Shown: positions 1 to 9,189 of the stretch, in pieces
How the letters are laid out: each line of letters starts with the position of its first letter
Numbering within the stretch: the stretch's first letter is position 1
Origin: Silvimonas amylolytica
GTDB taxonomy: Bacteria > Pseudomonadota > Gammaproteobacteria > Burkholderiales > Chitinibacteraceae
Direction of reading: 5' to 3'
DNA: 64,000 bases
Assembly: GCF_014645555.1 (NCBI RefSeq)
Contig: NZ_BMLY01000001.1
Coordinates: 577,939-641,938 of the forward strand
Made by a program: the position numbers and the translations under genes
Notes under the pieces: model-generated
Databases searched by the model: none
Told to the model about the DNA's origin: nothing
What the model saw: only the letters and a program-made list of their open reading frames with translations

Positions 1-19
1 GGGCGGCCATCATGCCACA

Positions 20-2290
20 TCAGGGCGGCGGCGATGATAAATCCGGCTTTTGCGGGCCCTCCAGCGACGGGGCCTGTTCTGCCCGTTCGGGTAAATCCAG
101 CTTGCCGTTGACGCGAATATCCATCTGCGGGAATGGCATGCTGATGCCGGCTTTGTCGAAATTCTTTTTCAGCCGCAAGTTGAACGCGCGCGCCACGTCC
201 CACTGTTGCAGCGGGCGCGTCCGGAAGCGGGCGCGGATGACCAGCGCGCTGGCATCAAACCGGTCCAGCCCCTGGACTTCCAGCGGCGCGAGCAACAAAT
301 GCCGCCATGAGACATCGTGGCTCATTTCGTGCCCGGTATCACGCATCACTTGCAAGACCTTGTCGATGTCCGTTTCATAGGGGACATTAATATCAAAAAC
401 AGCGTAGGCAAAATCGCGCCCCATGTTTTTGATGACCTTGATCTGGCTGAAAGGTACGGAATGCACCGCGCCTTGCACGTCGCGAATACGCACGGTGCGG
501 ATCGTCAGCCCCTCAACCGTGCCGACATGGCCGCCCGCATCGATGGTATCGCCAACGGCGATGGTGTCTTCCACCAGAATAAACACGCCGGTGATCAGAT
601 CCTGCACCAGGGCCTGCGCACCAAAACCCACCGCCAGACCGATCACACCGGCACCTGCCAGCAACGGGTTCACGTTGATACCCAGATTGGCCAATGACAA
701 GATCACCGCAATAATCAGCATGATGACCAGCAAGGCATTGCGAAACAAAGGCAGCAAAGTGCGCGCGCGATTTGAGGTATGACCGCCACCGCGCCGGAAA
801 CTGCTTTTGCCAGCGATCCGCTCTTCCATGATGGCATCCAGCACGATCCACACCAGCCACATGACAAACAGCGTGGTTGCGATACTGAAGAACACCTGAT
901 CCATGCGCCGACCGGCCACGGTGAGTTTCGCGACGTCTGCCAGCGAGTGATGCCAGGTATGCAATATCAGCTCAAAGAACAGAAACCAGCTCGCGATATT
1001 GAGGAGCAAAAAGGTAAATTGCAGCATCCGCCGCACGTAGGCTGAACGCCGCGCCGCGTAACCCGGATGCTGCAAGCGCGCCTGATAGCGCCGGTGAATC
1101 AGCATGCTCACAAACGCCGCCATCACCAGCCACACCACCGTGCGCACCGCTTGATCCGTCAACGCACCATTGCGCCCCGCACTACCCCAGATGCCCACGC
1201 CCGCGACAACGGCAATCATCAGTACCGGCCACTGCCAGACCATGGAAGCAAACTGCAAGATCTCGCTGACCGTTTTGTGCTTTTGCCGGAATGGATAGGG
1301 GTTGTTGCGAATCAAATGCGCCACGGGCCGCCGGAAGCGAATGGCAAACGCCGCCAGCAACACGACGTTAACCAGGTGACTGATGGTGATGATCAAAAAA
1401 CAGAAATTCATGCCCAACGCCAGTTGGGTGCGGTAATCCCCCGCGGCATCATTCAACGCGGCCATGGCGCCAAACAAAATGAGCCAGCGCGAGCACCCAT
1501 GCAGCAAGACCCGCACAGCCGGGCGGCGGTGCCCTTTGGCACATAACGAGAACAGCGCCAGCGCCAGTGATGCAAAAACGGCACCGCAAAGCACACACCA
1601 GGCCAGCAAAAAGGCAAACGCACCGCCGACCGAATGCGACCAGTCGCTGGTGAAATACACCGTCAGCACCAGCCCGAGCGCCCAGGGAGCGATCGTCCGT
1701 GCCGCATAAATCAGCAAGGTAAAGGTGCTGGGGTCTGCCGGCATATCCAGCGCCAGACCATACCGGCGCAGGATCCGCAGCGCGATCTCCCGGATCGCGA
1801 ACGCAGTCACTGCCCACACCGCCAGCCCCCCCAGAAACCCCAGCGCCACCCGCGCGCCCTGGCCTGGCGTCTCTTGCACGTGCACCGTGAAGTCATACGC
1901 GGCATTACGCAGCAACTGTGTCCAGGCAATCTGATTGGTCAGGATCAGGTCGGTCTGCACCCCCATCCAGCGAGCCATACCTGTGACCTGCCCCAGCAAG
2001 CCACCGCCCTGCTGCGCTTGTGCGTCTTGGGCCACCGCACTGGCGACTGTCCGCATGCGCTTGAGCTCTGACACGAGTGCGGTGCGGCGCTGATCGTCCT
2101 CCAGCGTGTTGATGACGTTATCCAGCGAGGCCGCAAACGCCACCGCCGAGGCAGCACTGGCTTGAGAGGCCGAGGGCTTGGGCAAACCTGGCAAGGTCAC
2201 CGCCCAGACCGGGCTCAGCAGAAACAGGCCGAGCAGCATCCATAACAACCGGCTACGCCAGCGGGCCAGCATGAAAGCGACAGACGTCAA
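20..2290 (-). CDS. ybiO: Large MscS-family mechanosensitive channel (YbiO-like)
   Basis: Inner-membrane channel that would release solutes under hypo-osmotic shock. The 756-residue product has an N-terminal signal-like segment ending in VWA, a periplasmic helical region, many membrane segments from about residue 140, and the MscS pore helix near residues 545-575 (GAGVIGLAVGFGAQALVQD), followed by the beta domain. Length and layout match E. coli YbiO (about 740 aa) rather than the 286-aa MscS. The start is uncertain. TTG at 2290 has GAGG seven bases upstream, whereas the first ATG at 2272 has no evident ribosome site; both leave an intact signal segment. It is divergent from the TPR gene. The family is certain; the YbiO subtype rests on length and remembered similarity. 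Confidence 0.9.
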   Translation of the reverse strand: MTSVAFMLARWRSRLLWMLLGLFLLSPVWAVTLPGLPKPSASQASAASAVAFAASLDNVINTLEDDQRRTALVSELKRMRTVASAVAQDAQAQQGGGLLGQVTGMARWMGVQTDLILTNQIAWTQLLRNAAYDFTVHVQETPGQGARVALGFLGGLAVWAVTAFAIREIALRILRRYGLALDMPADPSTFTLLIYAARTIAPWALGLVLTVYFTSDWSHSVGGAFAFLLAWCVLCGAVFASLALALFSLCAKGHRRPAVRVLLHGCSRWLILFGAMAALNDAAGDYRTQLALGMNFCFLIITISHLVNVVLLAAFAIRFRRPVAHLIRNNPYPFRQKHKTVSEILQFASMVWQWPVLMIAVVAGVGIWGSAGRNGALTDQAVRTVVWLVMAAFVSMLIHRRYQARLQHPGYAARRSAYVRRMLQFTFLLLNIASWFLFFELILHTWHHSLADVAKLTVAGRRMDQVFFSIATTLFVMWLVWIVLDAIMEERIAGKSSFRRGGGHTSNRARTLLPLFRNALLVIMLIIAVILSLANLGINVNPLLAGAGVIGLAVGFGAQALVQDLITGVFILVEDTIAVGDTIDAGGHVGTVEGLTIRTVRIRDVQGAVHSVPFSQIKVIKNMGRDFAYAVFDINVPYETDIDKVLQVMRDTGHEMSHDVSWRHLLLAPLEVQGLDRFDASALVIRARFRTRPLQQWDVARAFNLRLKKNFDKAGISMPFPQMDIRVNGKLDLPERAEQAPSLEGPQKPDLSSPPP

Positions 2291-2548
2291 GGCAGAACCT
2301 CGAAAAAGAGTGGCATAGCCCCGACATGAGCATTGACGAGGCGCAATAGGTGCAGGATAGCCTGGGGATGGCGATCAAGCTGACCACCAACCCAGTGAAC
2401 CGGCACACAGGTCAGATGATGACGCTGTCTGGTTAAGTCCTGTTTAAGCAGCCCCGCCGATACTGCGAATGAGAAAACCCGGACTCGTGGCGCTACGGCG
2501 TTACTTTGAAACGGGATTGGCATCATTGCCGAACAAGGAGAAACACCC

Positions 2549-3427
2549 ATGCGCTGGATAGCAAGTCTGATTTTTGCAGTCGCCACCACCCTGGCTTTTG
2601 CGCTGCCGACCGAGCAAGACGTTCAGGCGGCCGTCAAGCAAGGCAACTTTGCGCAAGCCCAAACCATGATGGCGGAAGTCATCGCCGCCAAGCCCGATAG
2701 CGCCAAGGCGCATTACATCTACGCTGAAATCCTGGCGCACAACGGCCAGTTTGCCGATGCCACCAACGAGGCCCTCAAAGCCAAAACGATCGACCCACAA
2801 ATCCACTTCACTAACCCGGACAAGTTCCGCAAGTTTGAAGCGCAATTGCTGAACTCAGCGCAACCCGCCGCAACCTCAGGCGGCAGCCGTGCGGTAACCA
2901 CGCAAGCTGTTGCCCCGCCAGCGGTGCCGGCGGAACGCAGCAGTGGCTTTGGCTGGACAGGCATCATCATCCTGGTTGTGGCCGGATTTGGCATGCTGAT
3001 CTGGCTGACTACCCGCCGCCGCGAACCCGCGGTGTTCACCGGCAACGGTGGCCCGGCACAACCCTACGGTGTACCTGGTGGTTACAACAACGGCATGCCA
3101 GTCGGCAATGGCCCGGTGGTGGTCAATCAAGGCGGTAGCGGTCTCGGCGCCGGGTTGATGGGTGCCGCGGGCGGTTTTGCTGCAGGCATGCTGGTTGAAG
3201 AAATGCTGGATCATCGCAATGGAGGCATGGGTGGACGACCCGAAGTTGTCGAGAACAACACCTACATTTACGAGAACGGGGCCGGCGCTGGCAATGTTGA
3301 CCAGCAACTGGAAAGCCAACCCATTGATTTTGGCAACGGCAGCAGTTGGGACAACAACAGTGGCAATACGGGCGGCTTTTCTGACAGCGCACTCGACATT
3401 GGCAGTGGTGACGACAACAACTGGTAA
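2549..3427 (+). CDS. TPR-containing, single-pass membrane protein with Gly/Asn-rich tail
   Basis: Function unknown. Visible parts in order: a signal peptide (residues 1-19, ending AFA), a helical TPR-like segment (about 20-88, with an AKPDSAKAHYIYAEILAHNGQF repeat core), a low-complexity Ala/Pro linker, one transmembrane helix near 132-152 followed by the basic stop-transfer TTRRR, and a Gly/Asn-rich tail with a glycine-zipper-like stretch (GLMGAAGGFAAGMLVEEMLD) ending in Asp/Asn residues. The start follows AAGGAG eight bases upstream. It stands alone and is closed by a strong terminator. TPR plus glycine zipper suggests an envelope scaffold or assembly role, which is inference only. Confidence 0.8.
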   Translation: MRWIASLIFAVATTLAFALPTEQDVQAAVKQGNFAQAQTMMAEVIAAKPDSAKAHYIYAEILAHNGQFADATNEALKAKTIDPQIHFTNPDKFRKFEAQLLNSAQPAATSGGSRAVTTQAVAPPAVPAERSSGFGWTGIIILVVAGFGMLIWLTTRRREPAVFTGNGGPAQPYGVPGGYNNGMPVGNGPVVVNQGGSGLGAGLMGAAGGFAAGMLVEEMLDHRNGGMGGRPEVVENNTYIYENGAGAGNVDQQLESQPIDFGNGSSWDNNSGNTGGFSDSALDIGSGDDNNW

Positions 3428-3447
3428 CACCGTTGGCGTGATCCTGG

Positions 3448-3477
3448 AAAAAAGCCGGTCTCCTGACCGGCTTTTTT
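3448..3477 (+). terminator. Rho-independent terminator after the TPR membrane gene
   Basis: The hairpin arms AAGCCGGTC and GACCGGCTT are separated by a four-base loop and followed by a run of Ts (positions about 3472-3477). Upstream As make it potentially bidirectional. Confidence 0.9.
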
Positions 3478-3607
3478 CATTCCAGAGCACCGCAACGGTG
3501 CGTCTGGCGGCCAAGAGGTGGCATTCCCACCCGCGTATGTGGCGCTCTATGTGTACCTTGAAGGTAAGACCAGGGCACAATTACCTATCGCTTATACGGG
3601 ACCACTG

Positions 3608-4111
3608 ATGTACATCCGCCGTCTGACCCCCGCCGACGCCCAGCTTTATCGTGCCCTGCGCCTGGCCGCGCTGGCCGATTCCCCCACCTCGTTCATGCCC
3701 ACGGTGGAGGAAGAAATCATCACGCTCACGCCGCTGGAGCTGGAAAAACGCCTCGCGCCAGATGGCCATAACCAGGTGCTGGGCGCGTTTGAGGACGAGG
3801 AACTGGTCGGCATCATTGGTCTGCTGCAAGACCCGCGCCGCAAACTGGCGCACAAGGTGATTCTGGTTGGTGTTTTCGTCAACGCCGCCGCGCGGGGCAA
3901 GGGCTATGCCACGGCGCTGATGAAAGCCGGCATCAATACCGCGCGGGAGTGGGATGGCGTGCGGCAGGTGCTGTTAAACGTGCGATCTGACAACGCGCGC
4001 GCGAAGGGTTTGTATACAAAGCTTGGGTTCAAGCTGTACGGGCGGGAGCCAGATGCGATTCTGGTAGACGGTACGTTTTACGATGAAGAGTTGATGATTT
4101 TGATGCTCTGA
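3608..4111 (+). CDS. GNAT-family N-acetyltransferase
   Basis: A 167-residue acetyl-CoA-dependent acyltransferase of unknown substrate. It begins MYIRRLTPADAQLYRALRL, a typical GNAT beta1-alpha1. The acetyl-CoA loop is the VNAAARGKGYATALMKAG region at about residues 97-115 (the R/Q-x-x-G-x-G/A motif), followed by DNARAKGLYTKLGFKLYGREP, the beta5-alpha4 signature seen in many RimI-like proteins. The ATG at 3608 is preferred over an upstream in-frame codon at 3518, because the extra 30 residues have no homology-like features and overlap intergenic sequence. It has no operon partner. Confidence 0.88.
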   Translation: MYIRRLTPADAQLYRALRLAALADSPTSFMPTVEEEIITLTPLELEKRLAPDGHNQVLGAFEDEELVGIIGLLQDPRRKLAHKVILVGVFVNAAARGKGYATALMKAGINTAREWDGVRQVLLNVRSDNARAKGLYTKLGFKLYGREPDAILVDGTFYDEELMILML

Positions 4112-4166
4112 GATGGATTTGGGCGGAAGTCATCATCCATCGAAGGCACCCCGCCAGGCGGTTGAC

Positions 4167-4196
4167 TGGTTTCGGGCTCAAGACCGGAATGACGAG
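4167..4196. repeat. dRS3-like dispersed inverted repeat, copy 1
   Basis: TGGTTTCGGGCTCAAGACCGG followed by AATGACGAG resembles the second copy at 55532-55560. Both have a short inverted repeat (CGG...CCG) flanked by TGG-TT and ATGAC, like the small dispersed repeats of Neisseria and other betaproteobacteria. It lies in the otherwise empty 205-base gap between the convergent acetyltransferase and lutC genes. Confidence 0.5.
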
Positions 4197-4316
4197 TTTG
4201 TGAAAGAGCAACCGCCCCATCCTTGTGAACAGATGGTGTGCGAAGTTGGAGTTGGGGTTGTTTTTGACGAACATCCCCTTGACCCCGCCGTCAGGCGCTA
4301 ACCGCGGTTCAGTTTC

Positions 4317-4904
4317 TCAAACTCGTTGGCCCAGGCCAACAACCGTCAACGTCCTCACCCCCTGCGCCCCGCGGATCAACACCCCCTCAATATCCGCCGT
4401 CGCTGAAGGCCCTGTGACCAGCGCACAGTATCGGGCCTCGGCAAACGCGGGCTGCCGGTACGCATGATGCAGATTCGGCAAGATCGCAGAGGCGTCCAGC
4501 AGCACGACCAGATGCTGTGCCAGATACCCCAGTGAATTGACGCCATACTCGGCCTCTGACAACCACACTGACCCCGTCTCTGCCACCGCAAAGCGCGCGC
4601 GCACGATGCCCACATCCACGTTCTCCAGCGCGCGCGGGTCGGTCACCGTTTCTACCCGCAACGTACCGGCCATCTCTGGCACCGCGCTGCAGATCACTTT
4701 GGCATCCGGGAAACGCGTGCCAAGCCAGGCGTCCAGCCCCTCAGCCGGCGTATCGAGCCACTGCCCGCCCATCCGCGCCAGCGTGGTTTTGAATTGGTCC
4801 AGCGCCGGTGGCAAACCCGCGTCGAACAGCGGGACTTCCGGCAAGGGTTCCGGTACCCGGCCAGCGCTGCGCAATTTGCTCAGGATATCGTCGCGGCTGC
4901 TCAT
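4317..4904 (-). CDS. lutC: L-lactate utilization protein LutC
   Basis: A 195-residue DUF162/LUD-domain protein and the third subunit of the LutABC iron-sulfur L-lactate oxidase, which converts L-lactate to pyruvate. The fold signature is visible in the central part (VGIVRARFAVAETGSVWLSE at about residues 98-117), and the C-terminal GPSATADIEGVLIRGAQG motif is characteristic. The start ATG at 4904 overlaps the lutB stop by four bases (ATGA); an upstream in-frame codon at 4940 lies inside lutB and is rejected. Last gene of the lutABC operon. Confidence 0.95.
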   Translation of the reverse strand: MSSRDDILSKLRSAGRVPEPLPEVPLFDAGLPPALDQFKTTLARMGGQWLDTPAEGLDAWLGTRFPDAKVICSAVPEMAGTLRVETVTDPRALENVDVGIVRARFAVAETGSVWLSEAEYGVNSLGYLAQHLVVLLDASAILPNLHHAYRQPAFAEARYCALVTGPSATADIEGVLIRGAQGVRTLTVVGLGQRV

Positions 4905-6313
4905 GCTTCGTTCTCTTGTTTGCGGTTGGCGGCGTACCATTGATGGAAGGTTTGTTTGGGCGGCTCGGGCAACTCGCGTTGTTTGCCCCAGGCGTTGAAA
5001 GGGTTGTACAAGAATGCCCGTGGCAAACTGGCAAGCGCTTTGCCAGCGCCGCTACTCCACGCCCGATAGCGTTTCGGGTCCGCCAGCAGCTTGCCCGCCA
5101 GCTTCATGCTTTCTTTCTTCACAAACGACACCTGACCCTGCTCCACCACAATCTGCCGCCATTTGTAGATCTGCTCGTGGATATTGATCTTCACCGGGCA
5201 GACATTGCTGCAACTGCCATTAAGCGTGCTGGCAAAAGGCAGCGCACTGTATTTTTTCAGGTCAAACGTCGGGTTGATGATGGCCCCGATCGGGCCCGCG
5301 TACACACCGCCATAGCTCAAGCCACCGCTGCGCCGATAGACCGGGCAGGTGTTCATGCACGCGCCGCAGCGAATACATTTGAGCGAATACCAGAAATCAT
5401 CCATCGCCAGCCGGTCGCTACGGCCGTTATCCACCAGGATGAAGTGCGACTCGCCGCCTGCCCTCGGCGCACGAAAATGCGAGGTGTATTGCGTGATCGG
5501 CGAGCCCAGTGCGCTCCGCGACAGCATGCGGATGAACACACCGAGGTGTTCCATTTTCGGGATCAGTTTTTCAATGCCGATGCTGGCGATATACAGCGGC
5601 GGCACATTGCCTGATAGATCTGCGTTGCCTTCGTTGGTACAGGTCACCACGGTGCCGGTTTCCGCCACGGCAAAGTTGCAGCCGGTCATCCCCGCACCCG
5701 CCTTGATAAAGTACGGACGCGTGTCCTGGCGCATGCCTTCGGCAAGGTAATGCGGATCGGCGTTGTTGCGATCCGTACCGATAGTGTCGGCAAAGGTTTG
5801 CGCCACATCGGTTGCCAGCTTGTGCACGGCCGGTACCACGATATGCGACGGCGGTTCGTCATCAAGTTGCTGGATGCGTTCGCCCAGGTCGGTCTCGACC
5901 ACCGTGATGCCGCGCTCCTCCAGGTAAGGGCGCATATTGCATTCTTCGGTCAGCATCGACTTGGACTTGACCAGCGTATCCACGCCCCGCGCTGCCAGGA
6001 TCTCGTGCACGATGCGGTTGTGCTCTACCGCGTCTTTGGCCCAGTGCACAGTCACGCCATTGGCGGTGGCATTGCGCTCAAACTCTTCCAGGTAATCGGC
6101 CAGGTGTGTGAGCGTATGGCTTTTGATGGCCGAGGCCAGTTCACGCAGTTGCTCCCATTCGGCAATGCCATGCGCCTCTTTGTCACGTAGCTCACGCAGT
6201 GTCCACAAACGTTTGTCATGGAAAGCAATGTGCGGCTCATCCGCAATGAACTGGCGTGAGCCTTTAACGTGATCGACTTTCTTGTCGCTGAAAATGTCGT
6301 TGCTCTTTCCCAT
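4901..6313 (-). CDS. lutB: L-lactate utilization iron-sulfur protein LutB
   Basis: A 470-residue iron-sulfur subunit of LutABC. The N-terminal LUD domain covers about residues 60-290. Two ferredoxin-like cysteine clusters follow: CIRCGACMNTCPVYR at about 305-319 and a CSNVCPVKI segment near 360, the pattern expected for two 4Fe-4S clusters carrying electrons from lactate. The start is the ATG at 6313, two bases after the lutA stop. A TTG two codons upstream is in frame (TTG-ATC-ATG), which is one of several such tandem starts in this window. Operon order is lutA-lutB-lutC. Confidence 0.96.
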   Translation of the reverse strand: MGKSNDIFSDKKVDHVKGSRQFIADEPHIAFHDKRLWTLRELRDKEAHGIAEWEQLRELASAIKSHTLTHLADYLEEFERNATANGVTVHWAKDAVEHNRIVHEILAARGVDTLVKSKSMLTEECNMRPYLEERGITVVETDLGERIQQLDDEPPSHIVVPAVHKLATDVAQTFADTIGTDRNNADPHYLAEGMRQDTRPYFIKAGAGMTGCNFAVAETGTVVTCTNEGNADLSGNVPPLYIASIGIEKLIPKMEHLGVFIRMLSRSALGSPITQYTSHFRAPRAGGESHFILVDNGRSDRLAMDDFWYSLKCIRCGACMNTCPVYRRSGGLSYGGVYAGPIGAIINPTFDLKKYSALPFASTLNGSCSNVCPVKINIHEQIYKWRQIVVEQGQVSFVKKESMKLAGKLLADPKRYRAWSSGAGKALASLPRAFLYNPFNAWGKQRELPEPPKQTFHQWYAANRKQENEA

Positions 6314-6315
6314 GA

Positions 6316-7059
6316 TCAACCCCGCGCCCCATTCAGAATCTGCGCAATGTGGATGAACTTGAGCGGCATTCCAAGTCGCTCTGCACAGCCCTTCTGATGC
6401 ATCAGACAGGACATATCCGCAGACACGATGTACTGCGCCCCGGCCCCGGCGTGATCACGCACTTTGTCATACCCCATGCGCGCCGATACAGGCTCTTCGG
6501 TCACGCAGAATGTCCCGCCAAAACCACAGCATTCATCCGGTCTTTTGGGTGTGACGAACTCGATCCCCTTTACCCCGCGCAATAAATCCAGCGGCTTGGA
6601 CCAGGGTGTGACATTGAGCTCACTGGTGCTGGCATGCCCCAGTCGGCGCAAGGTACCGCAGCTGTTGTGCAGGCCCACTTTGTGTGGGAACTCTGCCCAC
6701 GGAAAATCCGTGATCTTGAGCACATCGTGCAGGAACTCGACGAGTTCGTACGTCGAAGCGCGAACTTTGCGTGTGGCGCTGTCTTGCTCTACCGCGGTGA
6801 GATGATCGCGCACATGGTGCACGCAACTGCCACTGGGCGAGACCACGTAGTCGTAGTCGGCAAAGTTCTGCACGAACAGCGCCTCGGTGCCACGGGCGTC
6901 AGTCTCGCAACCGCTGTTACCCATGGGTTGGCCACAGCAGGTCTGGTTGAACGGGTACACCACCGTGCAACCGGTTTTCTCCAGCAACTCCAGTGTGGCG
7001 ATGCCGACTTCCGGGAAGAAGGCATCGATAAAACAGGGGATGAACAAAGCAACTTGCAT
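6316..7059 (-). CDS. lutA: L-lactate utilization protein LutA (CCG-domain oxidoreductase)
   Basis: A 247-residue cytoplasmic subunit with two cysteine-rich CCG domains (DUF3483/GlpC-like). The first is CCGQPMGNSGC at about residues 40-51 and the second is CCGFGGTFCVTEEPVS near 178-193. These bind an unusual iron-sulfur cofactor in related heterodisulfide reductase-like proteins. It is the first gene of lutABC, and the start matches the family (MQVALFIPCFIDAFFPEV). No GntR-type lactate regulator is adjacent. The context next to the rhamnose operon, whose predicted end product is L-lactate, suggests catabolic coupling (inference). Confidence 0.95.
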   Translation of the reverse strand: MQVALFIPCFIDAFFPEVGIATLELLEKTGCTVVYPFNQTCCGQPMGNSGCETDARGTEALFVQNFADYDYVVSPSGSCVHHVRDHLTAVEQDSATRKVRASTYELVEFLHDVLKITDFPWAEFPHKVGLHNSCGTLRRLGHASTSELNVTPWSKPLDLLRGVKGIEFVTPKRPDECCGFGGTFCVTEEPVSARMGYDKVRDHAGAGAQYIVSADMSCLMHQKGCAERLGMPLKFIHIAQILNGARG

Positions 7060-7214
7060 CTGTGAGTCCCGCGAGCGTTTCAGGCTGTCGCCATGTCAGC
7101 GAAAACCGGATTTTGGCCATTTGCCGGAACACACATTGCCCCAGCAAGTCGTACCAAGGTTAAGAGTATCTACATTACGGCGAGTGCAGCCGCCAGAGAA
7201 CAAGGAGAAACCCC

Positions 7215-8003
7215 ATGCCCACCACGCAATACACCTGGAACTGGGTGGTACAACACACGCTGGATTTCGGCCTCGATACCGTGCTGGCGGCGGTCATTCT
7301 GATCGTCGGCTGGTGGTTGTCCAACCGCATCAGCGCACTGGTGATGCGTTCTTTGAACAAGACCAGCGCCGACGTCACTATCCGGCCGATACTGGCCAGC
7401 ATCATTGAATGGTCGGTACGCCTGTTGGCCCTCACCGCCGCGCTGGACCGCTTTGGCGTACGCACGACCAGCATTGTGGCGGCGCTGGGCGCGGCAGGTC
7501 TGGCCATCGGCCTGGCTTTGCAGGGTACGCTGCAGAATATCGCCGCGGGTTTCATGATCTTGCTGCTGCGCCCCTTCAAGGTGGGTGACTACATCGAAGG
7601 TAGCGGAACCATCGCCGGTACGGTCAAGGAAATCAGTCTGTTTTACACGCGCCTCAACAAGGCGGATGGCCAAGGCATGTTTGTACCCAACAGTCAGTTG
7701 TGGAGCAGCGCCATCACCAATTACAGCGCCAACACGACTCGGCGGATTGAAGCGCACCTTGTGGTGCCGCATACCGAAGTCGCCAACGCCATTGCACACC
7801 TGCGCATGTTGATTGATTCGGATAACCGCATTCTCACCGACCCCGCACCCAACGTGGTGGTCTCTGACTTTACCGATGTCGGCACGCGCATCACTGTGTA
7901 TGCGTGGACGCAAAATGCTGATTTCCTGAGTGTAAAGAGTGAGTTGCTGGGGCAGGTGCCACCGGAACTCAAAAAAACCGTGACCATTACGCAACGCGCG
8001 TAG
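7215..8003 (+). CDS. mscS: Small-conductance mechanosensitive channel MscS
   Basis: A 262-residue inner-membrane channel of the classic E. coli MscS size. It has three N-terminal transmembrane helices. The pore helix AALGAAGLAIGLALQGTLQN is at about residues 94-113, followed by the conserved RPFKVGDYIE junction to the beta domain and the cytoplasmic vestibule. The start is preceded by AAGGAG. It sits between lutABC and the rhamnose transporter, convergent with rhaS, and has no evident functional link to either. It is a second MscS-family protein, distinct from the large one at 20-2290. Confidence 0.95.
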   Translation: MPTTQYTWNWVVQHTLDFGLDTVLAAVILIVGWWLSNRISALVMRSLNKTSADVTIRPILASIIEWSVRLLALTAALDRFGVRTTSIVAALGAAGLAIGLALQGTLQNIAAGFMILLLRPFKVGDYIEGSGTIAGTVKEISLFYTRLNKADGQGMFVPNSQLWSSAITNYSANTTRRIEAHLVVPHTEVANAIAHLRMLIDSDNRILTDPAPNVVVSDFTDVGTRITVYAWTQNADFLSVKSELLGQVPPELKKTVTITQRA

Positions 8004-8057
8004 CGCCTTATCGCCGGCATGACGCAGCCCAGGTGGCGTCATGCCGGCACGTAATGG
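7984..8057. terminator. Nested inverted repeat, likely bidirectional terminator
   Basis: A perfect 13-bp stem (GCCGGCATGACGC at 8013-8025 with GCGTCATGCCGGC at 8036-8048, loop of 10) is nested inside a second inverted repeat (CCATTACG at 7984 and CGTAATGG at 8050). It lies between the convergent mscS and rhaS genes and has no T tract. Confidence 0.6.
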
Positions 8058-8085
8058 CCCGGCGGATCAAGCCATCAAACGGCCA

Positions 8086-9087
8086 TCAGAAGTTGAAGTT
8101 GTCGATGTTGGAGGCATCAAAGGTGGTCGGTGGTCCAAGGATGACCTCGCCGCTCTTGCCCACGGTGCGCTTGCCCAGCTTGCCGGCTTCAAAGGTCTCG
8201 CCTTCCTTGCCGGTGATGTTGCCCGAAGCCAGGTTAGCCGCAGCGTAGGCTGCCAGATAACCCAGTGCACCCGGATCCCACAACTGGAACGCCTTCACCG
8301 TGCCGTTCTTCACAAAGGCGCGCATCTGGTTCGGCGTACCCAGGCCGGTCACCACAAAGGTGCCCTTTTTCGGGGATGTCGAGATATAACGCGCGGCAGC
8401 AGAGATCCCGACGGTAGTCGGGGCGACGATGGCCTTCAGGTTCGGGTACGCTTGCAGCAGACCTTGTGTTTCCACAAAGGATTTCTGGTCATCGTCGTTG
8501 CCGTAAGCCACTTTCACCAGCTTGATCTTGGCGTATTCCGGCTTCTTCAATTCTTCTTCCATCCACTTGATCCAGGTGTTCTGGTTCGTGGCGTTCGGCG
8601 TGGCCGATAGCACCGCAAATTCACCTTCGCCACCGATCAATTTGGACAGCAACTGGATCTGGCCACGGCCAATGGATTCGCTATCTGCCTGGTTGATGAA
8701 CAACGCACGACCTTCCGGAGCAGTATCCGAGTCAAACGTCACCACCTTGATCCCCTGCGCCTGCGCCTTCTTGAGGTAAGGCACCACAGCATTGGCATCG
8801 TTGGCAGCAATCACGATGGCGTTCTGCTTTTGCGTGATCAGCGTGTTGATGTACGACACCTGCGACGATGCGCCAGCATCCGACGGGCCCACCACCTTGC
8901 CTACGCCGCCCATTTCCTTGATGGCTTCCAGACCGCCGTTGTCGGCGATCACTTCATAGGGGTTGTTGATCTGTTTTGGCAAAAACGCGATCTTCAGGTC
9001 TTTCTTGATCCCCGCGCCCATTGCTGTGGCAGACAGCAGCGCCGCAAGCAGTACCGGCATGGCCAGTAACTTGATGTTTCTGTGCAT
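8086..9087 (-). CDS. rhaS: L-rhamnose ABC transporter, periplasmic substrate-binding protein
   Basis: A 333-residue periplasmic binding protein (Peripla_BP_4 fold, sugar type). A signal peptide ends near ATAMGAG. The mature protein opens with the diagnostic IAFLPKQINNPYEVIADNGG. It would deliver L-rhamnose to the RhaTPQ importer. The start ATG at 9087 has GAGGAG upstream; an alternative codon 18 bases earlier lacks a site. It is the last gene of the minus-strand operon, separated from rhaQ by about 100 bases containing a hairpin, which may allow the binding protein a different expression level. Assignment to rhamnose rests on the RhaS-like sequence and the catabolic genes in the operon. Confidence 0.9.
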   Translation of the reverse strand: MHRNIKLLAMPVLLAALLSATAMGAGIKKDLKIAFLPKQINNPYEVIADNGGLEAIKEMGGVGKVVGPSDAGASSQVSYINTLITQKQNAIVIAANDANAVVPYLKKAQAQGIKVVTFDSDTAPEGRALFINQADSESIGRGQIQLLSKLIGGEGEFAVLSATPNATNQNTWIKWMEEELKKPEYAKIKLVKVAYGNDDDQKSFVETQGLLQAYPNLKAIVAPTTVGISAAARYISTSPKKGTFVVTGLGTPNQMRAFVKNGTVKAFQLWDPGALGYLAAYAAANLASGNITGKEGETFEAGKLGKRTVGKSGEVILGPPTTFDASNIDNFNF

Positions 9088-9151
9088 GAGTCGACTCCTC
9101 GTCAATGTATCTGGTCGGTGGTTTGACCATGGTTTTTGGGTACCGCTTAAG

Positions 9152-9170
9152 CCGGCTCTTGTGGAGCCGG
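9152..9170 (-). promoter_or_regulatory. Intercistronic hairpin between rhaQ and rhaS
   Basis: A seven-base stem, CCGGCTC and GAGCCGG with a five-base loop, lies in the only sizeable gap of the transporter genes. There is no T tract, so it more likely stabilises mRNA ends than terminates. Confidence 0.45.
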
Positions 9171-9189
9171 GATGTCGTAATGAATTTGC

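Noticed and set aside
2287-2589. Possible small protein on the minus strand upstream of the large MscS gene
   Set aside because: The frame overlaps the start of the TPR gene on the other strand, has no ribosome site, and no family is recognisable.
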